Of a stretch of 64,000 bases of DNA, positions 1 to 8,873 are shown piece by piece. Positions within the stretch are counted from its first letter, which is position 1, and each line of letters opens with the position of its first letter. The notes beneath the pieces were generated by a model. It saw only the letters and a list, made by a program, of their open reading frames with translations. It was not told where the DNA came from and searched no databases. Origin of the DNA: Methanosarcina sp. 2.H.T.1A.6 (GTDB taxonomy: Archaea > Halobacteriota > Methanosarcinia > Methanosarcinales > Methanosarcinaceae); the NCBI RefSeq assembly GCF_000979455.1, contig NZ_JJOY01000030.1, positions 306,239-370,238 on the forward strand, in the 5' to 3' direction. The translations under genes and the position numbers were made by a program.

Positions 1-1202
1 CGGCGGGCAAATCCCAGAGTTAGGACGTTGATATCCATAATGACGCCAGTTTTCTCAACGATATGGTCTAATAGAGCCTTCTTGGCTTTCAGATGAGCGT
101 TCCAGATCTCCCCGTACGGGACCTCATCCATCCTTACCAGAAGTTCAGGCTCATTCGCCCATCCTGGAATGTACCTGTCGAACAGTTCCCTGAAAAATTC
201 ACATGTCCATCTACAGGGGTGAACTCCGTTGGTTATTCCCCGAAGGTGGTATCCGGGAAAGAGCTTTCTGGAATATTCCATATGCGCATTGGTCACACCG
301 TTCACATATTTGCTCAGATTCAGGGCCAGATATGTAGCGTTTAGGTTATCCACTCCTGCGTACTTTTTTATATCCCCCGGAGGAAACTCTTCTCCCAGTA
401 ATTTTTGTACGTCCGCGTAAGAGAACTTATCAAAAGCAGCTGCTACCGGCGTATGGGTAGTGAAAACGCATAAATCCCTGGTCCTGTCCGCGTCCGTGCC
501 GTTTCTCTTCAAAAGCTCCAGGGTGAGCAGGCTCGAATGTCCTTCATTCATGTGATACTTGCGGATCTTGAAGTTCAGGGCTTCGAGCATTCTAACGCCT
601 CCGATGCCCAGGACTATCTCCTGCTTCAGCCTGTATCTGTTGTCGCCTCCGTAGAGGAAGCTGGTAATCTCTCTGTCATCTAGAGAGTTTTCCTGTAAAT
701 CTGTATCCAGGAAGAGGACTGGAACCAGTCCACCGGTAGGGCTCTGGTGGTCGTAGATCCAGGATTTGATCTTTACCTCATTGCCTTCAATCCTGACATT
801 CACTGCTTCCGGCAGCGGTCTCAGGAATCTCGATGGGTTCCAGTCTTCCGGATACTCCAGCTGATCGCCACTATCCGTTATCTTTTGTTTCAGGTACCCT
901 TTTCGGCTCAGTAAAGTGACCGCGACAAGAGGAATTTTCAGGTCTGCACTGGATCTTATAGTGTCTCCTGCCAACACGCCAAGTCCACCGCTGTAGGTGG
1001 GCATTTCACTCTTCAGGCCCACTTCCATGGAGAAATAGGCGATTCTCGGGCTCTCCAGAAAGCTGCGTTTATGCTCCTCGTTGCAGAAGTAATATGAGCT
1101 GCCCCTAATTTTTGCCTTAAACTGCGCTTTTTCCGTGTCTATGGGCATTCCACAAATGGGGTCTATCTGGATCATATGTTGATTAATAATGGGCTCATCC
1201 AT
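1..1202 (-). CDS. YHS-domain/alpha-glucan phosphorylase fusion (GT35), 5' part only
   Basis: Partial gene: about 400 N-terminal residues are visible and the rest lies beyond the left edge. Residues about 10-45 form a YHS metal-binding domain (DPICGM, then YYFCNEEHKRSF). It runs directly into the start of a short-type alpha-glucan phosphorylase (IAYFSMEVGL, TYSGGLGVLAGDT, then YHMNEGHSS and TNGVHPCRW). This family releases glucose-1-phosphate from storage glucans. ATG at 1202 is the first start after an in-frame TAA, and no strong ribosome-binding site precedes it, so the internal ATG ten codons later is an alternative. The catalytic lysine and pyridoxal-phosphate site are outside the window. 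The fused YHS domain suggests metal or redox control, which is inference. Confidence 0.85.
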   Translation of the reverse strand, partial: MDEPIINQHMIQIDPICGMPIDTEKAQFKAKIRGSSYYFCNEEHKRSFLESPRIAYFSMEVGLKSEMPTYSGGLGVLAGDTIRSSADLKIPLVAVTLLSRKGYLKQKITDSGDQLEYPEDWNPSRFLRPLPEAVNVRIEGNEVKIKSWIYDHQSPTGGLVPVLFLDTDLQENSLDDREITSFLYGGDNRYRLKQEIVLGIGGVRMLEALNFKIRKYHMNEGHSSLLTLELLKRNGTDADRTRDLCVFTTHTPVAAAFDKFSYADVQKLLGEEFPPGDIKKYAGVDNLNATYLALNLSKYVNGVTNAHMEYSRKLFPGYHLRGITNGVHPCRWTCEFFRELFDRYIPGWANEPELLVRMDEVPYGEIWNAHLKAKKALLDHIVEKTGVIMDINVLTLGFAR

Positions 1203-1377
1203 AATGAGTTCATCCCAGAACCCGTTTCCTCGTTAGCAGTAGTAGTCTTCAGGCTTATTAAAAATGCGAAAGAAATACCAAAAATAACGGAAAAGCCCAT
1301 TGAAAATACCTGACTCTGAGAAACTTTATGTTTCATTAATCCAGATGACTATAATAGTTAAAAGTGGGGGGAAATAA

Positions 1378-1623
1378 ATGGAACAGCAATTAAAACCATT
1401 AGCACTTGGCTTAGCTGCAGCAATAGTCTCTGCAATTATCATGGGTATGCTCGGGATACTTGGAAATTTAGGGATTTACACTGGTGCTGTTGAGATGATG
1501 AGACAGTGGCATATGTTCTTCTCGTTAACTCTAACCGGCATAATTGCTGGAATGATCGAAGCTGCAATCATTTCTTTTATTTTCGCATACTTGTTCGGAA
1601 TATTCTATAACAAATTTGCTTGA
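1378..1623 (+). CDS. Small two-helix membrane protein (DUF5676-like)
   Basis: 81 residues with two hydrophobic segments, about residues 8-32 (rich in Gly, Ala, Ile) and 46-72, ending in a short polar tail. A purine-rich GGGGGGAAATAA stretch precedes the ATG and is a good ribosome-binding site. The pattern, with a conserved-looking FGIFYN near the end, resembles the DUF5676 two-helix family, but I assign this by general shape and am not certain. It stands alone between the phosphorylase, which diverges from it, and the convergent UbiB gene. Function is unknown. Confidence 0.7.
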   Translation: MEQQLKPLALGLAAAIVSAIIMGMLGILGNLGIYTGAVEMMRQWHMFFSLTLTGIIAGMIEAAIISFIFAYLFGIFYNKFA

Positions 1624-1893
1624 CCCGGATGTAAGTAAGAGTTTCATAACTTGAGGCCTCAATCCGCATTTAACTTGTCAAGGAATTCTATTTATTATGA
1701 TTATTAGAGCAACTGCGATGCCAGTCGATATCCACGTTCCTAATCCGCGTCCGCTGCCAATACCATCACTGCGGCATCCGCCATGAATGAGATCAATGAA
1801 GTAAAGAGTTTCCCCGGTTAGAATTATTATGTGATCTTAAGATGAAATGAGAACTTTTGGTAGTAAGTGGTAAAGTAAGTGACCAAGTAAAAT

Positions 1894-3528
1894 TCAGGAA
1901 CGAATAATCGAGTATATACCTGCCAGAAGCCCGCCGGCAAATCCAAAAATACCCAGTAAAACAATATTTTCCTCTCCCCTGATTATCAGATATGCGGAAG
2001 AGATGAGCAATACAGCTAAAAATAGATTTTTTGACATTTCATCAAGCAAGCGAGATTTTTTAATAACATCGCCTTTGCCCTGTAGTTTCTCTATCCTGTA
2101 TCCGCGTATGGTTTTGATGACATCATCGATACCAATAGGAATATTTTTAAGTGTATTTACATATTCGTCAGCTTCAAACTGGATACCTTCCACCAGCTTT
2201 CCCGGAGAGTAACGCTCTTTCATTGCTTCAGAGATTAATGTTTTTGCTTCATTCATAATACTATAGTCAGGATCAAGTTTGAGGCATACAGCTTCAATAA
2301 GCAAAACGGCACGTTCAAGCGTGGAAAACTCAGCCGGCAGAGAGATATCATGTTTCAGAGCAAGTATCGCATATCTATCGCTTTTCCGCCCCCCGGCTCC
2401 ATAGTGTTGGTCTGCTATCAGATCATCCATATCTCGCATAAGGTTATGAACGTTAACGTCTTCTTCTGCAAGGTTACCAAGTTTTAAAAAAGAATCAGTT
2501 GCCATATCAACATTCTTTTTATATACGGCATAAAAGAAGTTCAACATATTCCGCTTTAATTCACCGTCAATCGTTCCAACAGCTCCAAAATCAATGAATG
2601 CGATGGACCTGTTCCGGGCTATAATGTTTCCACTATGCGGGCCCGCATGATAAAACCCATCCAGGTATACCTGCTTTAGATAACTCGAACCTATGAGTTG
2701 TGCATATCTGGATTTTGTTTCCTGATCAACACCAGCTAAATCCTTAATTTGAGTGCCTTCTATGTAATCCATAACAAGGACATTTTCGCGACAGTAATCC
2801 ATGTATGCATCCGGAATTATCACATCCCTAATATCTTTGAAGTTTTCCTTCATCCTTTTCATATTTATGGCTTCAAACCTGTAATCAAGTTCTCGATGCA
2901 GCATTTCTCTAAATTCATACAGGAAAGCATCAAAATTGAAATTTTCACCCGTTCCGATTATTTTAACCAGAATCGGTTTCATATCCTCGAGAATAGCAAG
3001 GTCCAGATTGATCGTATCAATAAGATTCGGACGAGCAATCTTTACGGCAACTTTCTTGCCTTTCAAAGTACCTTTGTAAACCTGTCCGATTGATGCACTT
3101 GCAATAGGTTTTGTGTCGAAATCATCAAATATGTCCAGTATGTCATGGCAGTGGTAACAAACCGGACTATGTTCGTGTTCCCCTCCTGAGATTCCACAAA
3201 TGCATTCAGTTTCAAAGGATTCTCTCATCTTTTCAAAATCAAGAGGTGGGACCTTATCCTGCAGTTTTTCCAGTTCCTGGATATAGATAGGAGGAAGCAG
3301 ATCAGAACGTTTGCTTAACGTCTGGCCAAGTTTGATAAAAGTGGGACCAAGCTCTTCAAAAGCAAGTCGAAGTTTTACGGCATTGCTCCGGTTTTTTAAA
3401 TCAATGGAACATGTACATTTTTTGTTTGAGATATAATCCCTGTGAATATCTTTATACAAAAGCGGAAACAAATTATACTTTAAAAATACCTTTGCAATGG
3501 TAAAATATCTTTTTGTTTTTTCAAACAT
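1894..3528 (-). CDS. UbiB/AarF/ADCK-family atypical kinase, probable pseudokinase
   Basis: 544 residues from an ATG that aligns with the start of the paralogue at 6386-8041 and has GGGGAG nine bases upstream; the frame stays open to 3627. The family-specific KxGQ motif (FIKLGQ, residues 64-69), the Ala-rich loop (ASASIGQ, 143-149), the VAIK-like lysine (AVKIARP) and the DFG motif (313-315) are present. The catalytic loop, normally HADPHxGN, reads HAGPHSGN (294-301): the Asp is replaced by Gly through codon GGC at 2641-2643. Residues 109-128 hold a Cys/His-rich insertion. Two hydrophobic helices end the protein, suggesting membrane attachment. UbiB proteins support isoprenoid lipid or quinone metabolism; a methanophenazine link is only inference. 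It lies close behind the APC permease on the same strand. Confidence 0.9.
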   Translation of the reverse strand: MFEKTKRYFTIAKVFLKYNLFPLLYKDIHRDYISNKKCTCSIDLKNRSNAVKLRLAFEELGPTFIKLGQTLSKRSDLLPPIYIQELEKLQDKVPPLDFEKMRESFETECICGISGGEHEHSPVCYHCHDILDIFDDFDTKPIASASIGQVYKGTLKGKKVAVKIARPNLIDTINLDLAILEDMKPILVKIIGTGENFNFDAFLYEFREMLHRELDYRFEAINMKRMKENFKDIRDVIIPDAYMDYCRENVLVMDYIEGTQIKDLAGVDQETKSRYAQLIGSSYLKQVYLDGFYHAGPHSGNIIARNRSIAFIDFGAVGTIDGELKRNMLNFFYAVYKKNVDMATDSFLKLGNLAEEDVNVHNLMRDMDDLIADQHYGAGGRKSDRYAILALKHDISLPAEFSTLERAVLLIEAVCLKLDPDYSIMNEAKTLISEAMKERYSPGKLVEGIQFEADEYVNTLKNIPIGIDDVIKTIRGYRIEKLQGKGDVIKKSRLLDEMSKNLFLAVLLISSAYLIIRGEENIVLLGIFGFAGGLLAGIYSIIRS

Positions 3529-3629
3529 TAAAGTACACTCCCCATTACTAAATATCGGTTGCCTGTAATCCAGTCTTCCTTTTTTATTCATTGTGAACTT
3601 ATTCTTCACCTGTAAAGCCAGGTTCAATA

Positions 3630-4940
3630 TTAAATCTGCTTATGGTCGTTCCCAGCCGGGTTTGAGCGTAAGAATATTTTTTCTCCAAGAAAAATAAGCA
3701 CCATCATTATCAGTGCCATGACAACTAAAAACATATCAGTGGATGCTTTCGATAAAAGGAGAGCACTGAGAATAACTGCATCAAGAACGATTGCTGTAAT
3801 GATGATATAAGGCCTTACATCGATTTCTTCACGCATATGACGTAAAAGTCCCCAGTGCATAATAATGTCCATAACTAAATAAAAAATTGCACCAAGAGAG
3901 GCAATCCTGCTCAAATCAAAAAAGATTGTTAATAGAATAGCAACAACAATCGTGTAAACAAGGGTGTGTTTCTGGATATCTCCCGGCATGCCAAAATGCC
4001 TGTGTGGTATTATATTCATATCTGTTAACATGGCAAGCATGCGGGATACGGCAAAGACACTGGCAATTATACCGGAAATTGTTGCAATAATCGCTAACCC
4101 TACGGTAAACCACAAACCGTAATTGCCAAAAACCGGTCTCGCTGCCTCTGCCAGTGCAAAATTCTTTGCCTCGATAATTTCAGGGAGGGTAAGGCTGCCT
4201 GCTACTGCTAATGATACTAGAAAGTAAATAACCGTACAAATTGCTATGGAAATAATTATTGCTCTTCCCACATTCTGATGGGGATCGACAATCTCCGAGC
4301 CGCTGTTGGTAATTGTTGTAAAACCCTTGTAAGCAAGCACGGACAATGCTACGGCTGCAAGATACCCTTCGATTGTAGTCTCCACCGCACCCGAAGAAGT
4401 GCTGGCAAAAGAAAAATCAGCAAGCCATAAGCCAACAATCCCGAAGATGGAAATGCCGGTGATTTTGACCAGAGCCATGAAAAACGAAAATTTTTCTATT
4501 ATGCGGTTTCCGGAAATATTTACCCCAAAGGCAAAGACCAGCAACCCGACACCCAGAAGCGGCACAAGGAAGCTTCCCTGTTCTATATTGAAAAGTTGTA
4601 TTGTGTAGGTCCCGAAAGTGCGGGCAACAAGGCTTTCGTTAATAACCATGGAAAAAGCCATAAGCAATCCACCAAAACCGGTCATTACCCCTTTTCCATA
4701 TGCCTTTTCCAGGTACATGGCAATTCCTCCGGCTGAAGGATAGGTGTTGGAAAATTTAACATAAGAATACGCGCTGAAGGCGGTTACAACCGCACCTACA
4801 AGAAATATAACTGGAAATAAAATTCCCGCCAGTTCAGCGACCTGTCCAAGCAGTGCAAAAATGCCCGCACCAATCATCACCCCGGTGCCTAAAGATACAG
4901 CGCCTGTAAGTGTCAAACTCTCTGGTTCATATCGATTCAT
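3630..4940 (-). CDS. APC-family amino acid/polyamine permease
   Basis: 436 residues, almost wholly hydrophobic, with about 12 predicted membrane helices. The first helix carries the glycine-rich substrate motif of the amino acid-polyamine-organocation family (GTGVMIGAGIFALLGQ, residues 18-33), and the segment with ITNSGSEIVDPHQNVGRAI matches the family's cytoplasmic loop after helix 6. Length is normal. It lies upstream of the UbiB-like gene, with about 100 bases between the permease stop and the preferred UbiB start, so they may be co-transcribed. The substrate cannot be told from sequence. Confidence 0.9.
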   Translation of the reverse strand: MNRYEPESLTLTGAVSLGTGVMIGAGIFALLGQVAELAGILFPVIFLVGAVVTAFSAYSYVKFSNTYPSAGGIAMYLEKAYGKGVMTGFGGLLMAFSMVINESLVARTFGTYTIQLFNIEQGSFLVPLLGVGLLVFAFGVNISGNRIIEKFSFFMALVKITGISIFGIVGLWLADFSFASTSSGAVETTIEGYLAAVALSVLAYKGFTTITNSGSEIVDPHQNVGRAIIISIAICTVIYFLVSLAVAGSLTLPEIIEAKNFALAEAARPVFGNYGLWFTVGLAIIATISGIIASVFAVSRMLAMLTDMNIIPHRHFGMPGDIQKHTLVYTIVVAILLTIFFDLSRIASLGAIFYLVMDIIMHWGLLRHMREEIDVRPYIIITAIVLDAVILSALLLSKASTDMFLVVMALIMMVLIFLGEKIFLRSNPAGNDHKQI

Positions 4941-5566
4941 ATCTATTCATACCGATTGATTTCCGGCTCCGTCTTAATTCCTATGTTTTTCTTGCAAATA
5001 TTCAAATGGAATACATAAGCAGCAAATCTACTGGTTTTTACAGAAGATTTTTACTGGACTAATTTTTCTCTTTCAGTGCATAACAATTCATACCTGAAAT
5101 TTATTAATTCATCTTCAACGCTGAGTCTGTTCAATTTCAAGGGCAACTCTTTTCGGAAGCTGTAGATTAAAGATGAAATCAATCATTGTAGTACAGCAGA
5201 ACAACAAATGGAAAATTTTGAAATATTTTAACGTGTTTTCCCCAAAAAGAAGAAGAAGACGCCACCAGATCTTTTGGTCTTATTTGAGAACTGGAACTGG
5301 GGCTTTACCCACACCAATTTATAGAAAGATGCACAGGCACAAGCACAACCAGAAAGAGGCTAGTTACCAGGTGCAGGTTCATTAAGGTCTGGGAATAATT
5401 CCTTCCTGACAAATCGACGAATCACAGCCTCATGCCTGTTAACGGCTGTACCAGGAGTAAAGGAAAAGTACAACGTTCAAGATCTAAAGTCACAGCTGTT
5501 TAGCCATTTGTCGATCTCCTCAACCCTTTACCGCCGAGAGGTCAATTTTATACCCACATTTCCCTC
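4941..5566. other. Intergenic region, no convincing gene
   Basis: About 625 bases between the permease and the SHOCT protein. It is AT-rich with short purine runs. A 70-codon open frame at 5173-5385 encodes a basic low-complexity peptide (KRRRRR) without family resemblance or good codon use, and I do not call it a gene. The permease promoter should lie near 4945-5060. Confidence 0.5.
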
Positions 5567-5794
5567 TCAGACCAGGCGCTTTTTAATTTCTTCAAATTCT
5601 TCTTCAGTAATTTCACCTTTCGCATACCTTTCCTTTGCAATATCCAGCGCAGACTTCTCTTCACCACCACGGGTTTTGTTCTGTTCAACAAGCCATTTGA
5701 TTAGCAGATAAGCTACCACAATTATAAGAATCCAGAAAATAATTCCGAAAAACATACCTCCATACCCCATCATGCCGTAACCGTAATTGTCCAT
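5567..5794 (-). CDS. SHOCT-domain small membrane protein
   Basis: 75 residues from ATG at 5794; the frame is open to 5836. The N-terminus is Gly/Tyr/Met-rich ([11 protein letters not shown]), followed by one membrane helix (residues about 14-35) and a C-terminal SHOCT domain ([19 protein letters not shown]), the short C-terminal domain found at the ends of many small prokaryotic membrane proteins. The start is uncertain: a GGAGAG sits about 20 bases before the chosen ATG, so a GTG a few codons upstream is possible. Gly/Met-rich SHOCT proteins often lie near metal-handling genes, and the next gene on this strand is an HMA metal-binding protein, but function is unknown. Confidence 0.8.
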   Translation of the reverse strand: MDNYGYGMMGYGGMFFGIIFWILIIVVAYLLIKWLVEQNKTRGGEEKSALDIAKERYAKGEITEEEFEEIKKRLV

Positions 5795-6060
5795 AAATCC
5801 ATTTATTGCAACCACTCTCCGTATAGCACTTAACAAATATTATTTGATTATTTTTATATGTGATATCAGATGCAAAGATCTACGATTAGTTCTCAATACG
5901 ACAAAACGACCCCCATCCTTCACATTTGGCCAAATATGAAGCAATCCATCCTCCTGAACATGATTTTTCAGTAACTGACCCCACGACCTGAGTTTGCTGG
6001 AAGTTTTTTACTACTACCCGAGCCAAACAGAAAAATATAGATCAACATAAGAAAAAGGAA

Positions 6061-6267
6061 TCATAAGGGCTCGTACCCTGCTTCCCGGATAGCAGCCTTA
6101 ATTTTTTCCAGGTCTGTCATGGATTCTTCAAAGTTCACAACTACTTCTCTTTTCTCCAGGTTTACATCCACTTCTACTACTCCCTTCACGGAAGCAATAG
6201 CTCTCCCCACTCTTACGACGCAGTGATTGCATGCCATTCCTTCGATTTTTAAGGTTTCCTCGACCAG
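6061..6267 (-). CDS. HMA heavy-metal-binding protein, CopZ-like, apparent CTG start
   Basis: 68 residues forming one heavy-metal-associated domain: an N-terminal beta strand (ETLKIEG), the metal motif GMACNHC with the two cysteines, then EVDVNLEKREVVVNF and the final helix ending AAIREAGYEP. Small free-standing HMA proteins are copper chaperones. No ATG, GTG or TTG lies between the upstream in-frame TAA and the metal motif. A GGGGGG ribosome-binding site sits seven bases before a CTG codon that gives exactly the expected N-terminus (LVEETLKIEG, where relatives have Met). I therefore place the start at CTG; the alternative is a start codon lost by mutation. Confidence 0.8.
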   Translation of the reverse strand: MVEETLKIEGMACNHCVVRVGRAIASVKGVVEVDVNLEKREVVVNFEESMTDLEKIKAAIREAGYEPL

Positions 6268-6385
6268 AAATTAACCCCCCATTGCTGAATCCTGAATTTG
6301 TAATTTTTACATTTATTTTACCTATTTTTATTACATTATTTTATATTTTCATTTATTAGAGCTTTTGTACCAATTAAGGATTATC

Positions 6386-8041
6386 TCAGTTACCTCGAAT
6401 TACAGAAAGAAGAGCTATTAGGATCGTCCCCACAAACCCGATCAATCCAACCCATGAGAAAGCATCTCCATTTAACAGGATATAAGTTGAGACAACAAGC
6501 AGGACAGCGAGGAAAAATTCCTTTGAGAAAACACTTCTCTTGTTTTCTTTTTGTTTGCCTTCAAGGAACCTGTCCCCCATGTATTCCATTTTGTCGGCAA
6601 CTTCCCTGATCGCAGCTTTTAATTCGGCTTTTTCATTCATAGGTTCGGCGGAAAACTCGATATGAAGGGCAGCTCCCTTAGGGGAATTGAGCTTCTTGTA
6701 GGCGTCCATTAGGACAGGGATTGCAATGGTTTTAATATTGTACCGCGAGTCAAGTTCAAGGCAGACTCCTTCGATAAGCAGGATTGCTCTCTGTAGGGTT
6801 GAAAATTCCCCCGGGAGCCGGATATCATACTTCAGGCCGAGTTTAGCGTAGTTGTCGCTCTGCCTGCCTTCAAGCCCGTAGTTCTGGTTTGCAATCAGTT
6901 CATCCATGTCCTTCCTGAGCCTGCGGAGATCCACTTCTCTGGGATCCGCACCCCCGATCCTGAGGAAGCCCTGGGTTGCCCCTTCCACATCCCTGTTATT
7001 GATTGCGTAGTAAAACTCAAGCATGTTCTTCTTGAGCTCATCATCGATACTGCCCACAGCCCCGAAATCAATGAAAGCAACAGTATCATTCTCCTCGACC
7101 AGCATATTACCCCCGTGGGGGTCTGCATGGTAAAAACCGTCGATATAGACCTGTTTCAGGTAACTCTTTGTAATCGTGCGCGTATATTCCGATTTTTTGC
7201 TCTGGGGCACCTGCATGTCAATGATGTCCTTGACCTGGGTTCCCTGAATAAATTCCATTGTAAGGACATTGGCAGAACAGTAATCCGGATAAATTTTAGG
7301 CACAGCAACATTTTTTACGTTTTTAAAATTGTCTTCGAAGCGACGCATGCTTACGGCTTCAATCCTGAGATCAACTTCCCGGGTAAGCATCTCCCGGATC
7401 TCCAGTAAAAAAGCATCAATATCGAAGTTCTTTCCTACCCTGAGTACTTTTTTCATCACAGGCTTGAAATCGTCCAGGATAGAAAGGTCGATATTAATAG
7501 TATCAATGAGATTTGGGCGCAGAATCTTCACAGCCACGGTTTTGCCATCAAGAACCCCTTTATAGACCTGAGCAATGGACCCGCAGGCAATTGGATCAGT
7601 GTCAAAGCTGTCAAAAATCTCAATAAAGGCTTTTGCTCTTCTTTCTCTTTCCGCCTTCAGTTCTTCTTCACTTTTTTTCCTGTTCCGGTCCTCACGAGAT
7701 ATATACTCACATATGCAGGCAAGGTCGAGAGATTCAGCCATCTCCTCAAAAGGTACAGGCTTAACCTTATCCTGCAAATTCGACATTTCAATAACATAAG
7801 GCTGGGGCACGAGGTCAGGCCGCTTGCTCATGGTCTGTCCCATTTTGATAAAAGTAGGCCCGAGCTCTTCGAAAGCCTGCCTGAGTTTTACCGCTGTCTG
7901 CCTGTTCTCAACATCAAAAGCACACGTACAATCAGGATTTGAAATATAATTGGTACGCAGTTCCCGGTAGAGTTCCGGAATAAGATTGTACTTCAAAAGG
8001 ACCCGTGTAACTTCCAGATAGCGCTTTGTTTTCCCCAGCAT
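6386..8041 (-). CDS. UbiB/AarF/ADCK-family atypical kinase, active-site complete
   Basis: 551 residues, a paralogue of the protein encoded at 1894-3528 along its whole length. It has the KxGQ motif (FIKMGQ, 64-69), a nucleotide loop (ACGSIAQVYKG), the lysine in VAVKILRP, the complete catalytic loop HADPHGGN (305-312) and DFG (325-327), then two C-terminal membrane helices. Instead of the Cys/His insertion of its paralogue it carries a charged coiled-coil stretch (about residues 115-140, rich in Lys, Glu, Arg). The family has ATPase or kinase-like activity supporting isoprenoid-lipid metabolism; the substrate here is unknown. A small CxC pair (residues 38-40) is shared by both paralogues. Confidence 0.92.
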   Translation of the reverse strand: MLGKTKRYLEVTRVLLKYNLIPELYRELRTNYISNPDCTCAFDVENRQTAVKLRQAFEELGPTFIKMGQTMSKRPDLVPQPYVIEMSNLQDKVKPVPFEEMAESLDLACICEYISREDRNRKKSEEELKAERERRAKAFIEIFDSFDTDPIACGSIAQVYKGVLDGKTVAVKILRPNLIDTINIDLSILDDFKPVMKKVLRVGKNFDIDAFLLEIREMLTREVDLRIEAVSMRRFEDNFKNVKNVAVPKIYPDYCSANVLTMEFIQGTQVKDIIDMQVPQSKKSEYTRTITKSYLKQVYIDGFYHADPHGGNMLVEENDTVAFIDFGAVGSIDDELKKNMLEFYYAINNRDVEGATQGFLRIGGADPREVDLRRLRKDMDELIANQNYGLEGRQSDNYAKLGLKYDIRLPGEFSTLQRAILLIEGVCLELDSRYNIKTIAIPVLMDAYKKLNSPKGAALHIEFSAEPMNEKAELKAAIREVADKMEYMGDRFLEGKQKENKRSVFSKEFFLAVLLVVSTYILLNGDAFSWVGLIGFVGTILIALLSVIRGN

Positions 8042-8113
8042 CCCTTTAGGAATTAGTTATTATTGATTAATAGAGTTTCTTTGCAATAAATAAATTGAAG
8101 AGAGATAAACTTG

Positions 8114-8123
8114 CATATATAAA
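8114..8123 (+). promoter_or_regulatory. Archaeal TATA-box candidate
   Basis: The run CATATATAAA lies about 40 bases upstream of the ATG at 8160, with an AGGTGA ribosome-binding site just before that ATG. The spacing fits an archaeal TATA box with a short leader. Evidence is sequence shape only. Confidence 0.4.
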
Positions 8124-8159
8124 AATCAAGTTTTGGTAGTGAAGAAGAAAGGTGAGCAT

Positions 8160-8570
8160 ATGAAAAAGCGAGATATATTGAATGTTTTCACAGTACCAAA
8201 TGTAGAACTTGAAAGGTTCTATGAATGTTGTGGACAGAGGTTCTAAGATATGGAGCCTAAGAACACTAAACAAACTGTTGAAAATGCCTTTCGCCATGTG
8301 TTGAGCGATCATGTTAATTCATTGACACCTAATGTAGCTTGTTACTGTTATACAGATCATAGTAAGAGAATTGTCAAAATAGATTATGGAGAGGGTAAGC
8401 AAATTGTAAAAGGGGGCAAACGTTTAATATATTTTTTACATGTACTTCGTTATGAATATGATAAAGGTTGGGTATGGGAAGATCTGTATGAGCGTCTTTT
8501 CAATAAAGGTGATTCGATTGAGAATGAACTGGCTGCTAAAGAATATGCTAAAACTGTAATAAGGATGTGA
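8160..8570 (+). pseudogene. AT-rich small gene split by an in-frame TAA
   Basis: From ATG 8160, preceded by AGGTGA at good spacing, 28 codons run to a TAA at 8244-8246. Two codons on, in the same frame, a 106-codon frame starts at ATG 8250 and runs to 8570. The two together would make a protein of about 136 residues, here interrupted by one nonsense codon; they could also be two small genes. The second part has a cysteine pair (CYCYTDH) and a helical charged tail. I recognise no family. Composition is more AT-rich than neighbours, suggesting transfer. TAA is not a recoded codon in methanogens (pyrrolysine uses TAG), so readthrough is not expected. Confidence 0.5.
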
Positions 8571-8873
8571 TAATTTGAATTTTGAAGAAAGGGCCTGATA
8601 TTTCGGAGGAGGGGGAATTCGAATTCTTCAAAGCACTTGGAATAGATAGAAGATAATCTATCACACTAAACTTTAATGAAAAAAATAATTCAGTGTTTAT
8701 ATGTGTCGTGGGAGTTGAGCCACACGTTAACCAGCTTTAAACATAATACCTATTTAGCTAATATTCTAAAACGACATTGGTAAAATTATTCTAATTTTTA
8801 ATGTCGACCTGCCGAAAGTAAGAGGAACAGAAAACGATTTAATATATTCATCACAAAGCATTTTGTAGAGAAA
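8571..8873. other. Intergenic region with probable promoter
   Basis: About 300 AT-rich bases without a gene-length frame. The run TTTAATATA near 8839-8847 lies about 26 bases before the ATG at 8874, fitting a TATA box with a very short leader. Confidence 0.4.

Noticed and set aside
1674..1815. Minus-strand frame with HGGCRSDGIGSGRGLGTW and a hydrophobic end
   Set aside because: It resembles a small membrane protein, but no ATG, GTG or TTG occurs after the upstream stop and no ribosome-binding site is seen. Possible decayed gene only.
3144..3204. CYHCH in the UbiB-like protein as a heme c site
   Set aside because: The protein has no signal peptide, and heme c attachment occurs outside the membrane. 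A metal site is more likely than heme.
5173..5385. 70-codon plus-strand frame
   Set aside because: Basic low-complexity product, no family, weak start signals, in a purine-rich intergenic stretch.
8244..8246. Stop-codon recoding (pyrrolysine) to explain the split genes at 8160 and 45272
   Set aside because: Both stops are TAA; pyrrolysine in Methanosarcina uses TAG.
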